Below are positions 55,233 to 64,000 of a stretch of 64,000 bases of DNA, in pieces. The notes under the pieces are model-generated. The model searched no databases and was not told the origin of the DNA. It worked only from the letters and a program-made list of their open reading frames with translations. Both the position numbers and the translations under genes were made by a program. The stretch is from Rhodanobacter glycinis (GTDB taxonomy: Bacteria > Pseudomonadota > Gammaproteobacteria > Xanthomonadales > Rhodanobacteraceae), in assembly GCF_006438785.1 (NCBI RefSeq), contig NZ_RCZB01000008.1, forward strand, positions 1 to 64,000. Reading direction: 5' to 3'. Every line of letters starts with the position of its first letter. Position 1 is the first letter of the stretch.

Positions 55233-56498
55233 ATGGATTCCGGAAAAGTCATCGAACGCGTCAAGGCCATCCTGACGACACCCAAGACCGAATGGCCCGT
55301 GGCTGCCGCCGAGCCGGCCACGGTGAGCGGCCTCTACGCGGGCTATATCGCGATCATCGCCGCACTGCCGATCATCGCCGGCTTCATCAAGGGCAGCCTG
55401 ATCGGCGCCAGCATCTTCGGCATCACGGTGCGTACCCCGATCGGCATGGGCATCGTCGGCATGGTGCTGCACTATGCACTGACCCTGGCGCTGGTCTATG
55501 TGATGGCGCTGATCATCAATGCGCTGGCGCCCACCTTCGGCGGTCAGAAGGACATGCTGCAAGCACTCAAGACCGTCGCCTACGCGTGGACTGCCAGCTG
55601 GATCGCCGGCATCGCGGTGATCGTGCCGTGGCTGGGCTGGCTGATCGCGATCGCGGGCGCCGTCTACGCCATCTACCTGCTGTACCTGGGCCTGCCGCAC
55701 ACGATGAAATGCCCACCGGAGAAGGCCGGGGGCTACACCGCCGTCAGCATCATCATCGCGATCGTGCTGAGCTGGATCGTCGCGCTGATCGTCGGCGGCG
55801 TGATCGGCACCGCCGCCATGAGCGGTGCGGCCATGAGCGGCCTGCATGTCACCGGCAACAACGGCGACAGCGTCACCGTCGACAGCAACAGCGCACTCGG
55901 CAAGCTCGCCGCGATGGGCCAGCGCGCCGAGCAGGCCAGCAAGGAACTGGACGCCGCGCAGAAATCCGGCGACAGCGCCGCCCAATCGGCGGCCATGGGC
56001 AAGATGATGGGCGCGGTATCCGGCAGCAACGGCCCGGTCGAGGCGCTCGCGCCCGACCAGATCAAGGCGTTCCTGCCCGAGAGCCTGGGCAACCTCAAGC
56101 GCACCAGCACCTCGGCCCAGCGCAACAATGCGATGGGCATGCAGATCTCCGAAGCCACCGCAGAGTATTCCGGCGACAACAACCAGCGCATCACGCTGGA
56201 GGTCACCGACACCGGCGGCGCCAAAGGCTTCATGGCGATGGCCGCCGCCATGGCGCCCGAGGAAGAGAAGGAAACCGACCACGGCTACGAGAAGACCTAC
56301 ACCGCCGACGGCAACATGGTCCACGAGGCGTGGGACACCCAGTCCAAGTCCGGCGAGTACAGCGTGGTGCTCGGCAAGCGTTTCACGGTGAAGGCGAACG
56401 GCAACGTCGACAGCATCGACCAGTTGAAGCAGGCGGTGACCAGCGTCGACATGAGCAAGCTGGAGTCACTGAAGGATGCCGGCGTGAAGTCCAACTGA
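55233..56498 (+). CDS. Yip1-domain membrane protein with large C-terminal domain
   Basis: A 421-residue protein; ATG 55233 follows AGGAG. Residues about 1-200 form a Yip1 domain with five or six helices (VIERVKAILTTPKTEWPV, LPHTMKCPPEKAGGYTAVSIIIAIVLSWIVALIVGGV). Residues 210-421 are soluble, with an Ala/Ser-rich helical stretch (QRAEQASKELDAAQKSGDSAAQ) and a beta-rich part (PESLGNLKRTSTSAQRNNAMGMQISEATAEYSG). This large extra domain is unusual for Yip1 proteins. Function unknown. Terminated by a strong hairpin. Confidence 0.82.
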   Translation: MDSGKVIERVKAILTTPKTEWPVAAAEPATVSGLYAGYIAIIAALPIIAGFIKGSLIGASIFGITVRTPIGMGIVGMVLHYALTLALVYVMALIINALAPTFGGQKDMLQALKTVAYAWTASWIAGIAVIVPWLGWLIAIAGAVYAIYLLYLGLPHTMKCPPEKAGGYTAVSIIIAIVLSWIVALIVGGVIGTAAMSGAAMSGLHVTGNNGDSVTVDSNSALGKLAAMGQRAEQASKELDAAQKSGDSAAQSAAMGKMMGAVSGSNGPVEALAPDQIKAFLPESLGNLKRTSTSAQRNNAMGMQISEATAEYSGDNNQRITLEVTDTGGAKGFMAMAAAMAPEEEKETDHGYEKTYTADGNMVHEAWDTQSKSGEYSVVLGKRFTVKANGNVDSIDQLKQAVTSVDMSKLESLKDAGVKSN

Positions 56499-56517
56499 TC
56501 CATCGCCCCACGGGCAC

Positions 56518-56551
56518 AAAAAAACCGCGCCATTACCGGCGCGGTTTTTTT
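56518..56551. terminator. Bidirectional intrinsic terminator
   Basis: A run of seven A, then CCGCGCC (56525-56531) pairing with GGCGCGG (56538-56544), then seven T. A-run and T-run also pair, giving a long stem that works in both directions between converging genes. Confidence 0.93.
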
Positions 56552-56566
56552 GTGTGCCGTGGAAGC

Positions 56567-57160
56567 TTACTTGGCCGGATCGGCCTTCGGCACCGAGCCC
56601 TCGGTGGTGATGCGGATGGTGAGCTCGTCACTGACATTCGGCACGTAGGCGCCGAGGCCGAAATCCGAACGCTTGATGCTGGCGGTGGCGTCGAAACCGA
56701 TCGACTGCGCCTTGCTCATCGGGTGCGGTCCGACCTTGTTCAGCGTGGCCGCCAACACCACCACCTTGGTCACGCCGTGCACGGTCAGGTCACCGGTGAC
56801 CTTGAAGTTGTGGCCGCCCAGCGGCTGCACCTTGGTGCTCTTGAACGTCACCGTCGGGTATTTGTCGGCGTCGAGGAAGTCCGCCTCCTTCAGGTGCTTG
56901 TCCAGCGCCGGCACATGCGTGTCCAGATTGGCCAGCGGCAACGTCACCTCGACGCTGGACTGCGCCGGATGCTGCTCGTCGAACACCAGCGTGCCCTCGC
57001 CCAGGCCGAAATCGGCGGTGGGGTTGGAATAGCCGAAGTGGTTCCAGCTGAACAACACCATCGTATGGCTGGGATCGAGTTTGTAGGTGACCGGGGCGGC
57101 CTGCACCGACACGGCGGCGCCGAGGAGGCCGGCAAGAACGAGATACTTCAGTGCACGCAT
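56567..57160 (-). CDS. YceI family periplasmic lipocalin-like protein
   Basis: A 197-residue exported protein with a signal peptide ending near VQA (residue 21). The YceI barrel begins APVTYKLDPSHTMVLFSWNHFGYSN and includes LPLANLDTHVPALDKHLKEADFLDADKYPTVTFKSTKV and SDFGLGAYVPNVSDELTIRI. Members bind polyisoprenoid lipids. ATG 57160 is chosen for the signal peptide; the frame to 57196 is longer. The nitroreductase gene is 39 bases upstream on the same strand. Confidence 0.93.
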   Translation of the reverse strand: MRALKYLVLAGLLGAAVSVQAAPVTYKLDPSHTMVLFSWNHFGYSNPTADFGLGEGTLVFDEQHPAQSSVEVTLPLANLDTHVPALDKHLKEADFLDADKYPTVTFKSTKVQPLGGHNFKVTGDLTVHGVTKVVVLAATLNKVGPHPMSKAQSIGFDATASIKRSDFGLGAYVPNVSDELTIRITTEGSVPKADPAK

Positions 57161-57199
57161 GGGATAGGTTCCTTGGAAAGTGGTGATGGGGGACACGGG

Positions 57200-57793
57200 T
57201 CAGGCGATCTTGCAGGCTTCGTCGAACGCAAGCCGGGGACTGCGCGGAAACAGGTTGCGACTGACATCGCCGTAACCGATGCTGATCACGAAATTCGACT
57301 TGATCGCGGTGCCTGCAAAGAACGCCGCGTCCACGCCGGCATTGTCGAAGCCGGACATCGGTCCGCAATCCAGCCCGAGCGCGCGCGCAGCCATCAGTAC
57401 ATAAGCGCCCTGTAGGGTGGCGTTGCGGAAGGCCGTGGTATCGATCAACGGCTGGTTGCCGACGAACCAGCTGCGCGCGTCGGCGTGCGGAAACAACTTC
57501 GGCAGCTGCTCGTAGAACTCATGGTCGGTGCCGATGATCGCGGTCACCGGCGCCTCCAGGGTCTTGGCCCGGTTGCCGTCGGACATCAGCGGCGCGAGCT
57601 TCGCTTTCGCTTCGGCGGATTTCACGAACACCACGCGCATCGGCGAGGAGTTCGCGCTGGTCGGGCCGAACTTGGCCAGCTCGTACAGCTGGTGCAGTTG
57701 CTCGTCGCTGACTTCCTTCGGCAACCAGGCATTGAGCGTGCGGGCACTGCGGAACAACTGATCCAGGGTGGCCTCGGAAAGCAACTCGCTCAT
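57200..57793 (-). CDS. rutE: Nitroreductase family, malonic semialdehyde reductase-like
   Basis: A 197-residue flavin (FMN) reductase of the RutE/HadB group. It shows [97 protein letters not shown] and the C-terminal [11 protein letters not shown]. RutE reduces malonic semialdehyde to 3-hydroxypropionate. No other rut gene is near, so it may serve another aldehyde. Confidence 0.88.
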   Translation of the reverse strand: MSELLSEATLDQLFRSARTLNAWLPKEVSDEQLHQLYELAKFGPTSANSSPMRVVFVKSAEAKAKLAPLMSDGNRAKTLEAPVTAIIGTDHEFYEQLPKLFPHADARSWFVGNQPLIDTTAFRNATLQGAYVLMAARALGLDCGPMSGFDNAGVDAAFFAGTAIKSNFVISIGYGDVSRNLFPRSPRLAFDEACKIA

Positions 57794-57929
57794 GGGTATC
57801 CTTTGTTGAAAGACGCGCCGACGGTGGCGCCATAGTCCGCAAGTGTATAGGTGGGCGAACGCGAACAGACTCGGGCTGCGGAGAACGTACTGTGTTCATC
57901 TGGGAAACAATGCCGCGACGGCCGCGCTC

Positions 57930-58916
57930 ATGTTGACGCCGCAGGGCGAATGCTGGGTCATCACCGATGCCGCCGCCGGCAACCAGCGGCAGGCGTTGGC
58001 GCTGGCCGAGCACCTACAGATGCCGATACGCCACCTGGTGCTGGAGCCGCGTGCGCCCTGGTCATGGTTTGCACCGCGCCTCACTCTCGGCGGTCGGCTC
58101 GCCCTGCCGGCCATCCAGCGCAAGCTGTTCTCTGCGCCGTGGCCTCGCGTCGCGATCGGTTGCGGCCGGGCGGCAGCGCTGTTCACCCGCATGCTGCGCG
58201 ACCTGTCCGATGGCCAGTGCTACACCGTGCAGATCCTCGATCCGCGCATCGATCCTGCCTCTTGGGATACGGTGGTCGCGCCGCAGCACGACCGCGTCGC
58301 CGGCGCCAACGTGCTGCGACCGCTCGGTTCATTGAACACGGTCAACGACGAATGGCTGGCCGACGGCCGCGAAGCCTGCCCCGGTTTCGCCGAGCTGCCG
58401 CAGCCGCGCGTAGGTGTGCTGCTGGGCGGCCCGCGCCAGGGCATCGCACTGAATGCGGACTACGCCCGTCAACTGGCCACGCGCCTGCTGCAACGCCAGC
58501 GCCTTGAAGGCGGCAGCCTGCTGGTGCTGGCTTCGAGGCGCACCTCGCCGGCGTTGATCGAGGTTTTTCGCGATGCACTGAAAGGCGTGCCCGGCCTGCT
58601 ATGGGCCGGTCGCGACGACGGCCGCAACCCCTACCCGGGCGTGCTCGGCTGGGCCGACCGCCTCGTGGTCACGCCCGATTCGGTCAACATGCTCAGCGAA
58701 GCCTGCGCGGTCGGCTGCCCGGTGCAGACCTTCGTCACCGCACCGTTGCCGGCGAAGATCGCGCGATTCCATCAGGCCTTGCGTGACGCAGACCGGTTGC
58801 ATGATCTCGACAGCACGGCGACACCTTCATCCATGCCGCTGCGCGAGACCGCAACCATGGCCACCGAATTGCGCGCGCGAATCCTGCGGCGGCAATCGCA
58901 ACAGGCGTTGAACTGA
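57930..58916 (+). CDS. ELM1/GtrOC1-like putative nucleotide-diphospho-sugar protein
   Basis: A 328-residue protein of the mitochondrial-fission ELM1 family. ATG 57930 begins MLTPQGECWVITDAAAGNQRQALALAEHL, with the GNQ motif of that family; an upstream frame to 57843 is unlikely. Other features are VAIGCGRAAALFTRMLRDL, LLGGPRQGIALN and a C-terminal region VVTPDSVNMLSEACAVGCPVQTF resembling glycosyltransferase donor sites. In bacteria the family may act in glycan or lipid metabolism; reaction unknown. Lies 37 bases from the glnE stop, convergent. Confidence 0.82.
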   Translation: MLTPQGECWVITDAAAGNQRQALALAEHLQMPIRHLVLEPRAPWSWFAPRLTLGGRLALPAIQRKLFSAPWPRVAIGCGRAAALFTRMLRDLSDGQCYTVQILDPRIDPASWDTVVAPQHDRVAGANVLRPLGSLNTVNDEWLADGREACPGFAELPQPRVGVLLGGPRQGIALNADYARQLATRLLQRQRLEGGSLLVLASRRTSPALIEVFRDALKGVPGLLWAGRDDGRNPYPGVLGWADRLVVTPDSVNMLSEACAVGCPVQTFVTAPLPAKIARFHQALRDADRLHDLDSTATPSSMPLRETATMATELRARILRRQSQQALN

Positions 58917-58952
58917 ACCGCCTGCGCCGGACCCGCGGCGAAAGAACCGCGG

Positions 58953-61796
58953 TCAGTCGAATGCAAAACCCAGCGCCGCGGTGACCTCGCACACGCCGTC
59001 GCACAGCTGGTGCAATGCCGCGTCGCGCGGCGTGATGCGCGAGCGCAGGTCGAGCGTGCAGGCCAGGGCGCGTTGCAGCAGGTCGGCGTGCGCCACGGTC
59101 AGGATCGCTGCCTGATCGGCGTTGAGCAGGCCGGCGATGCGGCATGCCTCGATCAGGCCGGCGTTCGCGGTGACACCCAGAAGCTCCGGGCATCGCGCCG
59201 CATGCGCCAGCACCAGACCCTGCAGCGCGAATTCGATATCGAGCAGGCCGCCGCGGCCCTGCTTGAGATCGAGCTGGTGTTCGTCGGAGCGATCGCGCTC
59301 GGCGCGCCAGCGCTGGCGCATGCTGCTGACTTCGGCCAGCACGGCGAGGAGATTGCGCGGCACGGCAAGGATCTCGCGCCGCACTTCGGCCAGCTCGTGG
59401 TTGAGCGACGCGTCGCCGGCGACCGGCCGTGCGCGCAGCAGGGCCTGATGCTCCCACGTCCATGCGCGGCTTTTCTGATACGCGGCAAACGCGTCGAGGC
59501 TGCCGACCAGCAAACCCTTGGAGCCGTCCGGACGCAGTCGCGTATCGACCTCGTACATGCGCCCGGCCCGGGTCAGCACGGTGAGCCAGTTCATCACCCG
59601 CTGGGCGAGGCGCTGATACCAGCGTGCGCCTTCCAGCGGACGCGCGCCGTCACTCATCGCCTGCGCGCGGCGACCGTCGTAGACGAATACCAGATCCAGA
59701 TCGGAAGCGAAGCCCAGCTCGCCGCCACCGAGACTGCCATAGCCAAGCACGGCGAAGCCGGAACCCACGCCGGGCAGCCGGCCGTGCTGGGCGATCAGTT
59801 CCCGTTCGGCCAGCGCCAGCACGGCACCGACCACCGACTCGGCCAGTGCGGCCAGTCGACGCGCCGTAGCCACCGCATCGGCGCGGCCATCATTGAAGGC
59901 CAGCCCCAGCCGGAACGCGGTGGAGGCGCGGAACTCGTTGATCCGCTCGAGCTCGGCTTCGGCTTCGCGCTCATCCAGCGTATTCAGCACGCGGGCGATT
60001 TCGGCGGTGATGTCGGCGCGCTTGAACGGCAATTGATCGATGCGTGGATCGAGCACATCGTCCAGCAGCAGCGGCTGCGTGATCACGCGCTCGGCCAGAA
60101 AGGCACTGTCGGCAAACAGCCGCACCAGGCGCTTGCGTGCAGCCGGCTGTTCCTCCAGCAGCGCCAGATACGACGAGCGCCGCGCCACCGCCTGCATCAG
60201 CCGGCACAGACGCAACAGGCTGGCTACCGGTGCAGCCGTGGCACGCGCGGCACTGAACAGCTGCGGCATCAGGTGATCGAGCCGTTCGCGCGAGCGGGCC
60301 GACATCGAGCGCACCGCCGCGGCCTGCGGCAGCTTCAGCAGCGTGTCGGCCAGTTCGGCAGCAGGCACGAAGCCGGATGCCTCGAGCGTGCCGGCATCGA
60401 GCGATTCGTCGCACGCCCGTTGCCACAACACCATGTCGGCCGCCGGCACGCTGGCGGCGCGACCACCTTGCGGCATCAGCACCGCGGCGAACTCCTCGCT
60501 GACGACGGCGCGATGTTTGCTCAGTGCCGATTCCAGGGCAGTCCAGTCGGGATAGTCCAGGCTCAGCGCGATGCGTTCGCGGCTCAGCGCATCGTCGGGG
60601 ATGTCATGCGTCTGCGCGTCGCGCAGCATCTGCACGCGGTTCTCGACCCGGCGCAACAGCACGTAGGCCTCGCGCAGCATGCGTGCGCGCGCAGCGCCGA
60701 TGTGACCACGCGCCTCGCACGCGGTCAGCGCCGGCAGCAGGCCGCGCACGCGCAGGCTCGGCTCGCGGCCGCCGCGGATCAACTGGGTCAGCTGCACGAT
60801 GAACTCGATCTCACGGATGCCGCCGGGGCCGAGCTTGAGGTTGTCGGCCAGGTCCTTGCGCGCGACTTCCGCATCGATCAACGCCTTCATCTCGCGCAGG
60901 CCGGCGAACGCGGTGTAGTCGAGGTACTTGCGATAGACGAATGGCCGCAGCAATTCCTGCAGCTGCTTGCCGGCAGCGCGGTCGCCGGCCACCGGGCGCG
61001 CCTTGATCCAGGCGTAGCGCTCCCAGTCGCGCCCTTCGCTCTGGTAGTACTGCTCCATCGCGGCGAACGACAGCGCCAACCTACCCGCGTTGCCGAACGG
61101 GCGCAGGCGCAGGTCGACCCGTGCGCAGATGCCGTCCATGGTCGGCTCGTTCAGCAGCCGCACCAGCTGGCGACCGAGCCGGATGAAGTACTCGCTGTTG
61201 TCGAGCGGCCGCGCGCCATCGGTCTGGCCCGCGTGTGGGTACGCCAGCACCAGGTCGATGTCGGAGGAGAAGTTCAGCTCGCTGCCGCCGAGCTTGCCGA
61301 AGCCGATCACCAGCAGCCGTTGCAGCACACCGTCGTGGTCGCGGCTGTAGCCGTAGCGCGCGGCCAGCGCACGCTCGGACCAGCCCAATGCCACGCCGAG
61401 CAAGGCCTCGTACAACACGCTGGTGGCGGACAGGGTCTCGGGCAGTTCGTCCAGCCCGTTGACGTCGCGGAACACCAGTCGCAACGCCTCGGCGTGGCGA
61501 AACCGGCGCAGCGCGACCATGCACGCCGCTTCGTCGTCGGGCAGCTTGAGCGCTTCGATGCGCGCGCTGGCATCGCTGCCGGAACGCAACCGCTCCAGCC
61601 CGGCCGGCGCCAGCAGCTGCGGCTGGCGGCACCACACGTCGAACGCGAAGTCGCTGGCCAGCAGGGTGCGGCGAATCCGCTCGGCGACGCCGGCATCGTC
61701 ATGCAGCGGCACGCCGGCGGCGCGACAACGGGCGGCAAGATCGCCGTAGCGATCGTCGATCAGCGCACGCAGCGCAGCGGATTCATGGGCAGGCAT
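58953..61796 (-). CDS. glnE: Bifunctional glutamine synthetase adenylyltransferase/deadenylyltransferase
   Basis: A 947-residue regulator of glutamine synthetase that attaches or removes AMP in response to PII protein and glutamine. Each half has a nucleotidyltransferase motif: GGSELNFSSDIDLVLAYPH in the N-terminal half (removal) and GGELGFASDLDLVFVYDG in the C-terminal half (attachment), each with the paired aspartates. ATG 61796 is chosen; 61850 is also in frame. No glnA or glnB is in the window. Confidence 0.95.
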   Translation of the reverse strand: MPAHESAALRALIDDRYGDLAARCRAAGVPLHDDAGVAERIRRTLLASDFAFDVWCRQPQLLAPAGLERLRSGSDASARIEALKLPDDEAACMVALRRFRHAEALRLVFRDVNGLDELPETLSATSVLYEALLGVALGWSERALAARYGYSRDHDGVLQRLLVIGFGKLGGSELNFSSDIDLVLAYPHAGQTDGARPLDNSEYFIRLGRQLVRLLNEPTMDGICARVDLRLRPFGNAGRLALSFAAMEQYYQSEGRDWERYAWIKARPVAGDRAAGKQLQELLRPFVYRKYLDYTAFAGLREMKALIDAEVARKDLADNLKLGPGGIREIEFIVQLTQLIRGGREPSLRVRGLLPALTACEARGHIGAARARMLREAYVLLRRVENRVQMLRDAQTHDIPDDALSRERIALSLDYPDWTALESALSKHRAVVSEEFAAVLMPQGGRAASVPAADMVLWQRACDESLDAGTLEASGFVPAAELADTLLKLPQAAAVRSMSARSRERLDHLMPQLFSAARATAAPVASLLRLCRLMQAVARRSSYLALLEEQPAARKRLVRLFADSAFLAERVITQPLLLDDVLDPRIDQLPFKRADITAEIARVLNTLDEREAEAELERINEFRASTAFRLGLAFNDGRADAVATARRLAALAESVVGAVLALAERELIAQHGRLPGVGSGFAVLGYGSLGGGELGFASDLDLVFVYDGRRAQAMSDGARPLEGARWYQRLAQRVMNWLTVLTRAGRMYEVDTRLRPDGSKGLLVGSLDAFAAYQKSRAWTWEHQALLRARPVAGDASLNHELAEVRREILAVPRNLLAVLAEVSSMRQRWRAERDRSDEHQLDLKQGRGGLLDIEFALQGLVLAHAARCPELLGVTANAGLIEACRIAGLLNADQAAILTVAHADLLQRALACTLDLRSRITPRDAALHQLCDGVCEVTAALGFAFD

Positions 61797-61995
61797 CGGC
61801 CCATTGTGCCGCAGCAGGGACAAACTGCCGACAAGGGTTTGCATCGGCAATCACCGTCGGTACACCGACACGGGTCGCATGCGTTTGATCAAGCTGTGAA
61901 CAGGCCCGCCGCTCGCCGTTCGGCGCCTACCCACTGTTCATCTGCATCCCATTACATTTGAGTGTCTACACCATGACAGCGACCGCAGGACTGCC

Positions 61996-63888
61996 ATGTC
62001 CCTGAATTCCGCAAACCCGCCCGGCCGCTGGCGCACGCTGGCGCCGCGCTTCGCACTGCTGCTGGTGCTGGCGCTGGCATTCGTGCTGCTGACCGGGCTG
62101 CTCGACGGCGGAGTCGGCGTCACCCCGCTGCGCATGCTCGACCAGCCACGCTATCCGCTGGCCAACGCGTGGCCGGGCCTGCTGCTGGCTGGCGTATTGC
62201 TGGCACTGAGCCGGCGTGCGCTGCTGTCATTCGGGCTGGCGTTCCTGTCACAGGGACTGGTCTACGGCGTCAATCTCTTGAAAGTCGCGAACCTCGGCAC
62301 GCCGCTGTTGCCGGACGATTTCCGCATGGTCGGCCAGTTGCGCAAGGGCGGCATGCATCTGCTGGCTGGCTACCTGCCGCATAGCCCGTGGCCGTATCTT
62401 GGCCTGTTTGCCGCGCTGGCGCTGGTCGTGGTGGCGTGGCGGCTTGAGCCGCCGATATTCCCGCGGCGCACTCGCAGCCGGCGACTGCTGGCCGGCGGCG
62501 TGCTGGCGGTGGCGCTGGTCAGCATGCTGTTCGGTCTGCCCGCATGGGGGAAGATCTACAACGCGAAGGTGCTCTGGCTGGAGCCGTGGTCTGCCTCCAC
62601 CACCACCGAACATTCCGGCCTGATCAGCTCGCTGATGCTGTTTCACCTGCAGTATGGCCGCAGCCAGCACAAGCCGGACCGCGCTGCGGCCGCCCAGTTG
62701 ATCGAGCAGTCGACACCGGCCCTGCTGCAAACCATGCAGACATCGGTGGCCAGCGGCGACCTGCCGGACATCGTGGTGGTGCAGAGCGAGTCGTTGTTCG
62801 ATCCGGCCATCATGCGCGGTTACGAACAAAGCGACTTCGCGCCGAACCTGCACCGGCTCGCCGCGCAGGGGGTCAGCGGCAAGCTGCACGTGCCCACGTT
62901 TGGCGGCGGCACCATCCGTACCGAATTCGAGGTACTCACCGGGCTGTCGTTGCGCTACTTCGACAACCTGCAATTTCCCTACCTGCAGATGAGCCACAAG
63001 GCCTTGCCGAGCCTGGTGCGCACACTGGGCGCGCACGGTTATTCGACGACCGCGCTGCACGGCAACGACCCGGCATTCTGGAACCGCATCACCGCATTCA
63101 AGGCGCTCGGCTTCGATCGCTTCGTCTCGCAATCGTCGTTCCCGGCAGGTGCGGCGATGGACGGCAAGTACATGGCCGACAGCGCGATGACGGACGAGAT
63201 CATGGTGCAGTTGAAGGATGCCGGCCCGCCGCAGTTCATCTTCGCCATCAGCATCGAGGCACACGGTCCGTACGATGTGGAACCCGCCCACGTCGCCGAA
63301 CGCGATGCCATCCCCGTACCCGACGGCATCACCGGCAGGGACAAGCTGGAGCTGCAGACCTATCTCTACCATCTGCAGCACGCCGACGCCGAACTGGGCC
63401 GGCTGGTAAAACTGCTGGCGCAGCGCAAGCGTCCCAGCCTGGTGCTGTTCTATGGCGACCACCTGCCCGCGTTGAGCAACAGCTATCAGACCACCGGTTT
63501 CGTCAACGGCGGCGACATGCTGAGCCAGGCCGGCACCTGGTTGCTGGTCGATCCGCAGCATCCGCGCAAGCCGACCCAGGCGGATACCGCCGCATGGCTG
63601 CTGCCTGGCAAGCTGCTGGCGCAAGCCGGCATTCACGACGATCCCTACTTCGCGTTGACCGAACTGGTCGGCCCGCAACTTGCCGCGCTGACCCAGGCAC
63701 CCGGCGCGCCGCCGCCCGCCGAGGGTAGCGATCTGCAGAAACTCGACCAGGCCATGGCCAGCGTCAATCAACTGCGCATCAACGGCAAGCTGGACAAGCT
63801 GCTGCCGAGCCGGACGACGATGCCCAGCGGCATTGCCCATGGCGGCAGGGAGTCCGCGCCAGTACCGGCAGCCAACAAGCTGCCGTGA
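61996..63888 (+). CDS. LTA synthase family phosphoglycerol/phosphoethanolamine transferase-like protein
   Basis: A 630-residue protein with five N-terminal membrane helices (about 20-190) and a periplasmic alkaline-phosphatase-type sulfatase domain. Motifs are VVVQSESLFDPAIMRGYEQSDFAPN (metal Glu), FGGGTIRTEFEVLTGLS with the nucleophile Thr, NDPAFWNRITAFKALGFDRF, FIFAISIEAHGPY and LVLFYGDHLPAL (metal Asp-His). Gram-negative members such as MdoB transfer phosphoglycerol to periplasmic glucans. Exact donor and acceptor unknown. Confidence 0.9.
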   Translation: MSLNSANPPGRWRTLAPRFALLLVLALAFVLLTGLLDGGVGVTPLRMLDQPRYPLANAWPGLLLAGVLLALSRRALLSFGLAFLSQGLVYGVNLLKVANLGTPLLPDDFRMVGQLRKGGMHLLAGYLPHSPWPYLGLFAALALVVVAWRLEPPIFPRRTRSRRLLAGGVLAVALVSMLFGLPAWGKIYNAKVLWLEPWSASTTTEHSGLISSLMLFHLQYGRSQHKPDRAAAAQLIEQSTPALLQTMQTSVASGDLPDIVVVQSESLFDPAIMRGYEQSDFAPNLHRLAAQGVSGKLHVPTFGGGTIRTEFEVLTGLSLRYFDNLQFPYLQMSHKALPSLVRTLGAHGYSTTALHGNDPAFWNRITAFKALGFDRFVSQSSFPAGAAMDGKYMADSAMTDEIMVQLKDAGPPQFIFAISIEAHGPYDVEPAHVAERDAIPVPDGITGRDKLELQTYLYHLQHADAELGRLVKLLAQRKRPSLVLFYGDHLPALSNSYQTTGFVNGGDMLSQAGTWLLVDPQHPRKPTQADTAAWLLPGKLLAQAGIHDDPYFALTELVGPQLAALTQAPGAPPPAEGSDLQKLDQAMASVNQLRINGKLDKLLPSRTTMPSGIAHGGRESAPVPAANKLP

Positions 63889-63983
63889 TGAGTAGTGCGG
63901 ACTTCGATTGGCCCGCTTGTGAACGCATCGTCATCGCCGCATGCCAGGCAATGTTGCGATTCAGCGAGCTGGCTGCCGGCTGA
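63888..63983 (+). CDS. Tiny coupled open reading frame (31 aa)
   Basis: ATG overlaps the stop of the preceding gene (TGATG). The 31 residues (MSSADFDWPACERIVIAACQ and following) look like the start of a helical protein but end at TGA 63981-63983. Either a real micro-protein or a frameshifted gene start near the window edge. No family claimed. Confidence 0.3.
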   Translation: MSSADFDWPACERIVIAACQAMLRFSELAAG

Positions 63984-64000
63984 AGTGCGGATCGGTGTGT

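Noticed and set aside
59010-61961. 983-residue plus-strand frame opposite glnE
   Set aside because: Antisense shadow; glnE has both nucleotidyltransferase motifs in place.

Overview
The window looks like a chromosomal segment of a GC-rich gammaproteobacterium of the order Xanthomonadales/Lysobacterales, most likely Rhodanobacteraceae (Rhodanobacter/Dyella-like). This is inferred from the type of housekeeping genes (PPi-dependent phosphofructokinase near a proton-pumping pyrophosphatase, pcm-tolC-waaA-lpxL, DUF2333), from the large Oar-like TonB-dependent receptors and from a Crp/Clp-type operator. No database search was possible, so the genus is not established. No CRISPR array, prophage, insertion sequence or tRNA was recognised.

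Layout. 1-480: 5' edge of a minus-strand 16S rRNA gene with leader, boxA and a strong promoter. 481-5079: DUF192 lipoprotein, rubredoxin, thiE-hemL, a glyoxalase-like protein and argD. 5697-8900: VpsR-like sigma-54 activator, a short-chain dehydrogenase and a LON-domain protein. 8934-15200: mpl, adk, then pfp, an RcnB-like protein and hppA. 15420-36142: the unusual part, with a duplicated unit of small membrane protein, CI-like HTH regulator, ~1050-residue TonB receptor and MocR-type regulator, accompanied by a prolyl oligopeptidase, a DipZ-like thioredoxin, a DoxX-like protein and a prolyl-hydroxylase-like oxygenase. 36246-37904: ppa and a deletion scar (broken AraC gene facing a secreted-protein gene without its signal peptide). 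37981-44849: DUF2333, a LysR/MFS/aldo-keto reductase/dehydrogenase group, a ferritin-like protein and a TetR regulator. 45114-55033: pcm, tolC and a lipopolysaccharide group (waaA, lpxL, deacetylase, three glycosyltransferases, O-antigen ligase). 55233-63983: Yip1-like protein, YceI, nitroreductase, ELM1-like protein, glnE and an LTA-synthase-like phosphotransferase.

How genes work together. Pfp and HppA (and the soluble Ppa 21 kb away) point to pyrophosphate-linked glycolysis and proton pumping. The LPS group runs from Kdo transfer and secondary acylation to core glycosylation and O-antigen ligation, with TolC and Pcm beside it. The duplicated receptor region is the most novel part: the two regulator-receptor pairs share a 36-base ungapped box (30/36 identical) and a 15-base box (14/15), and ATTGG pairs 24-25 bases apart occur in both promoters and, in reverse orientation, in front of one of the three MocR genes. 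I infer a self-contained, duplicated uptake system for an unknown ligand, perhaps a peptide, under joint CI-like and MocR control.
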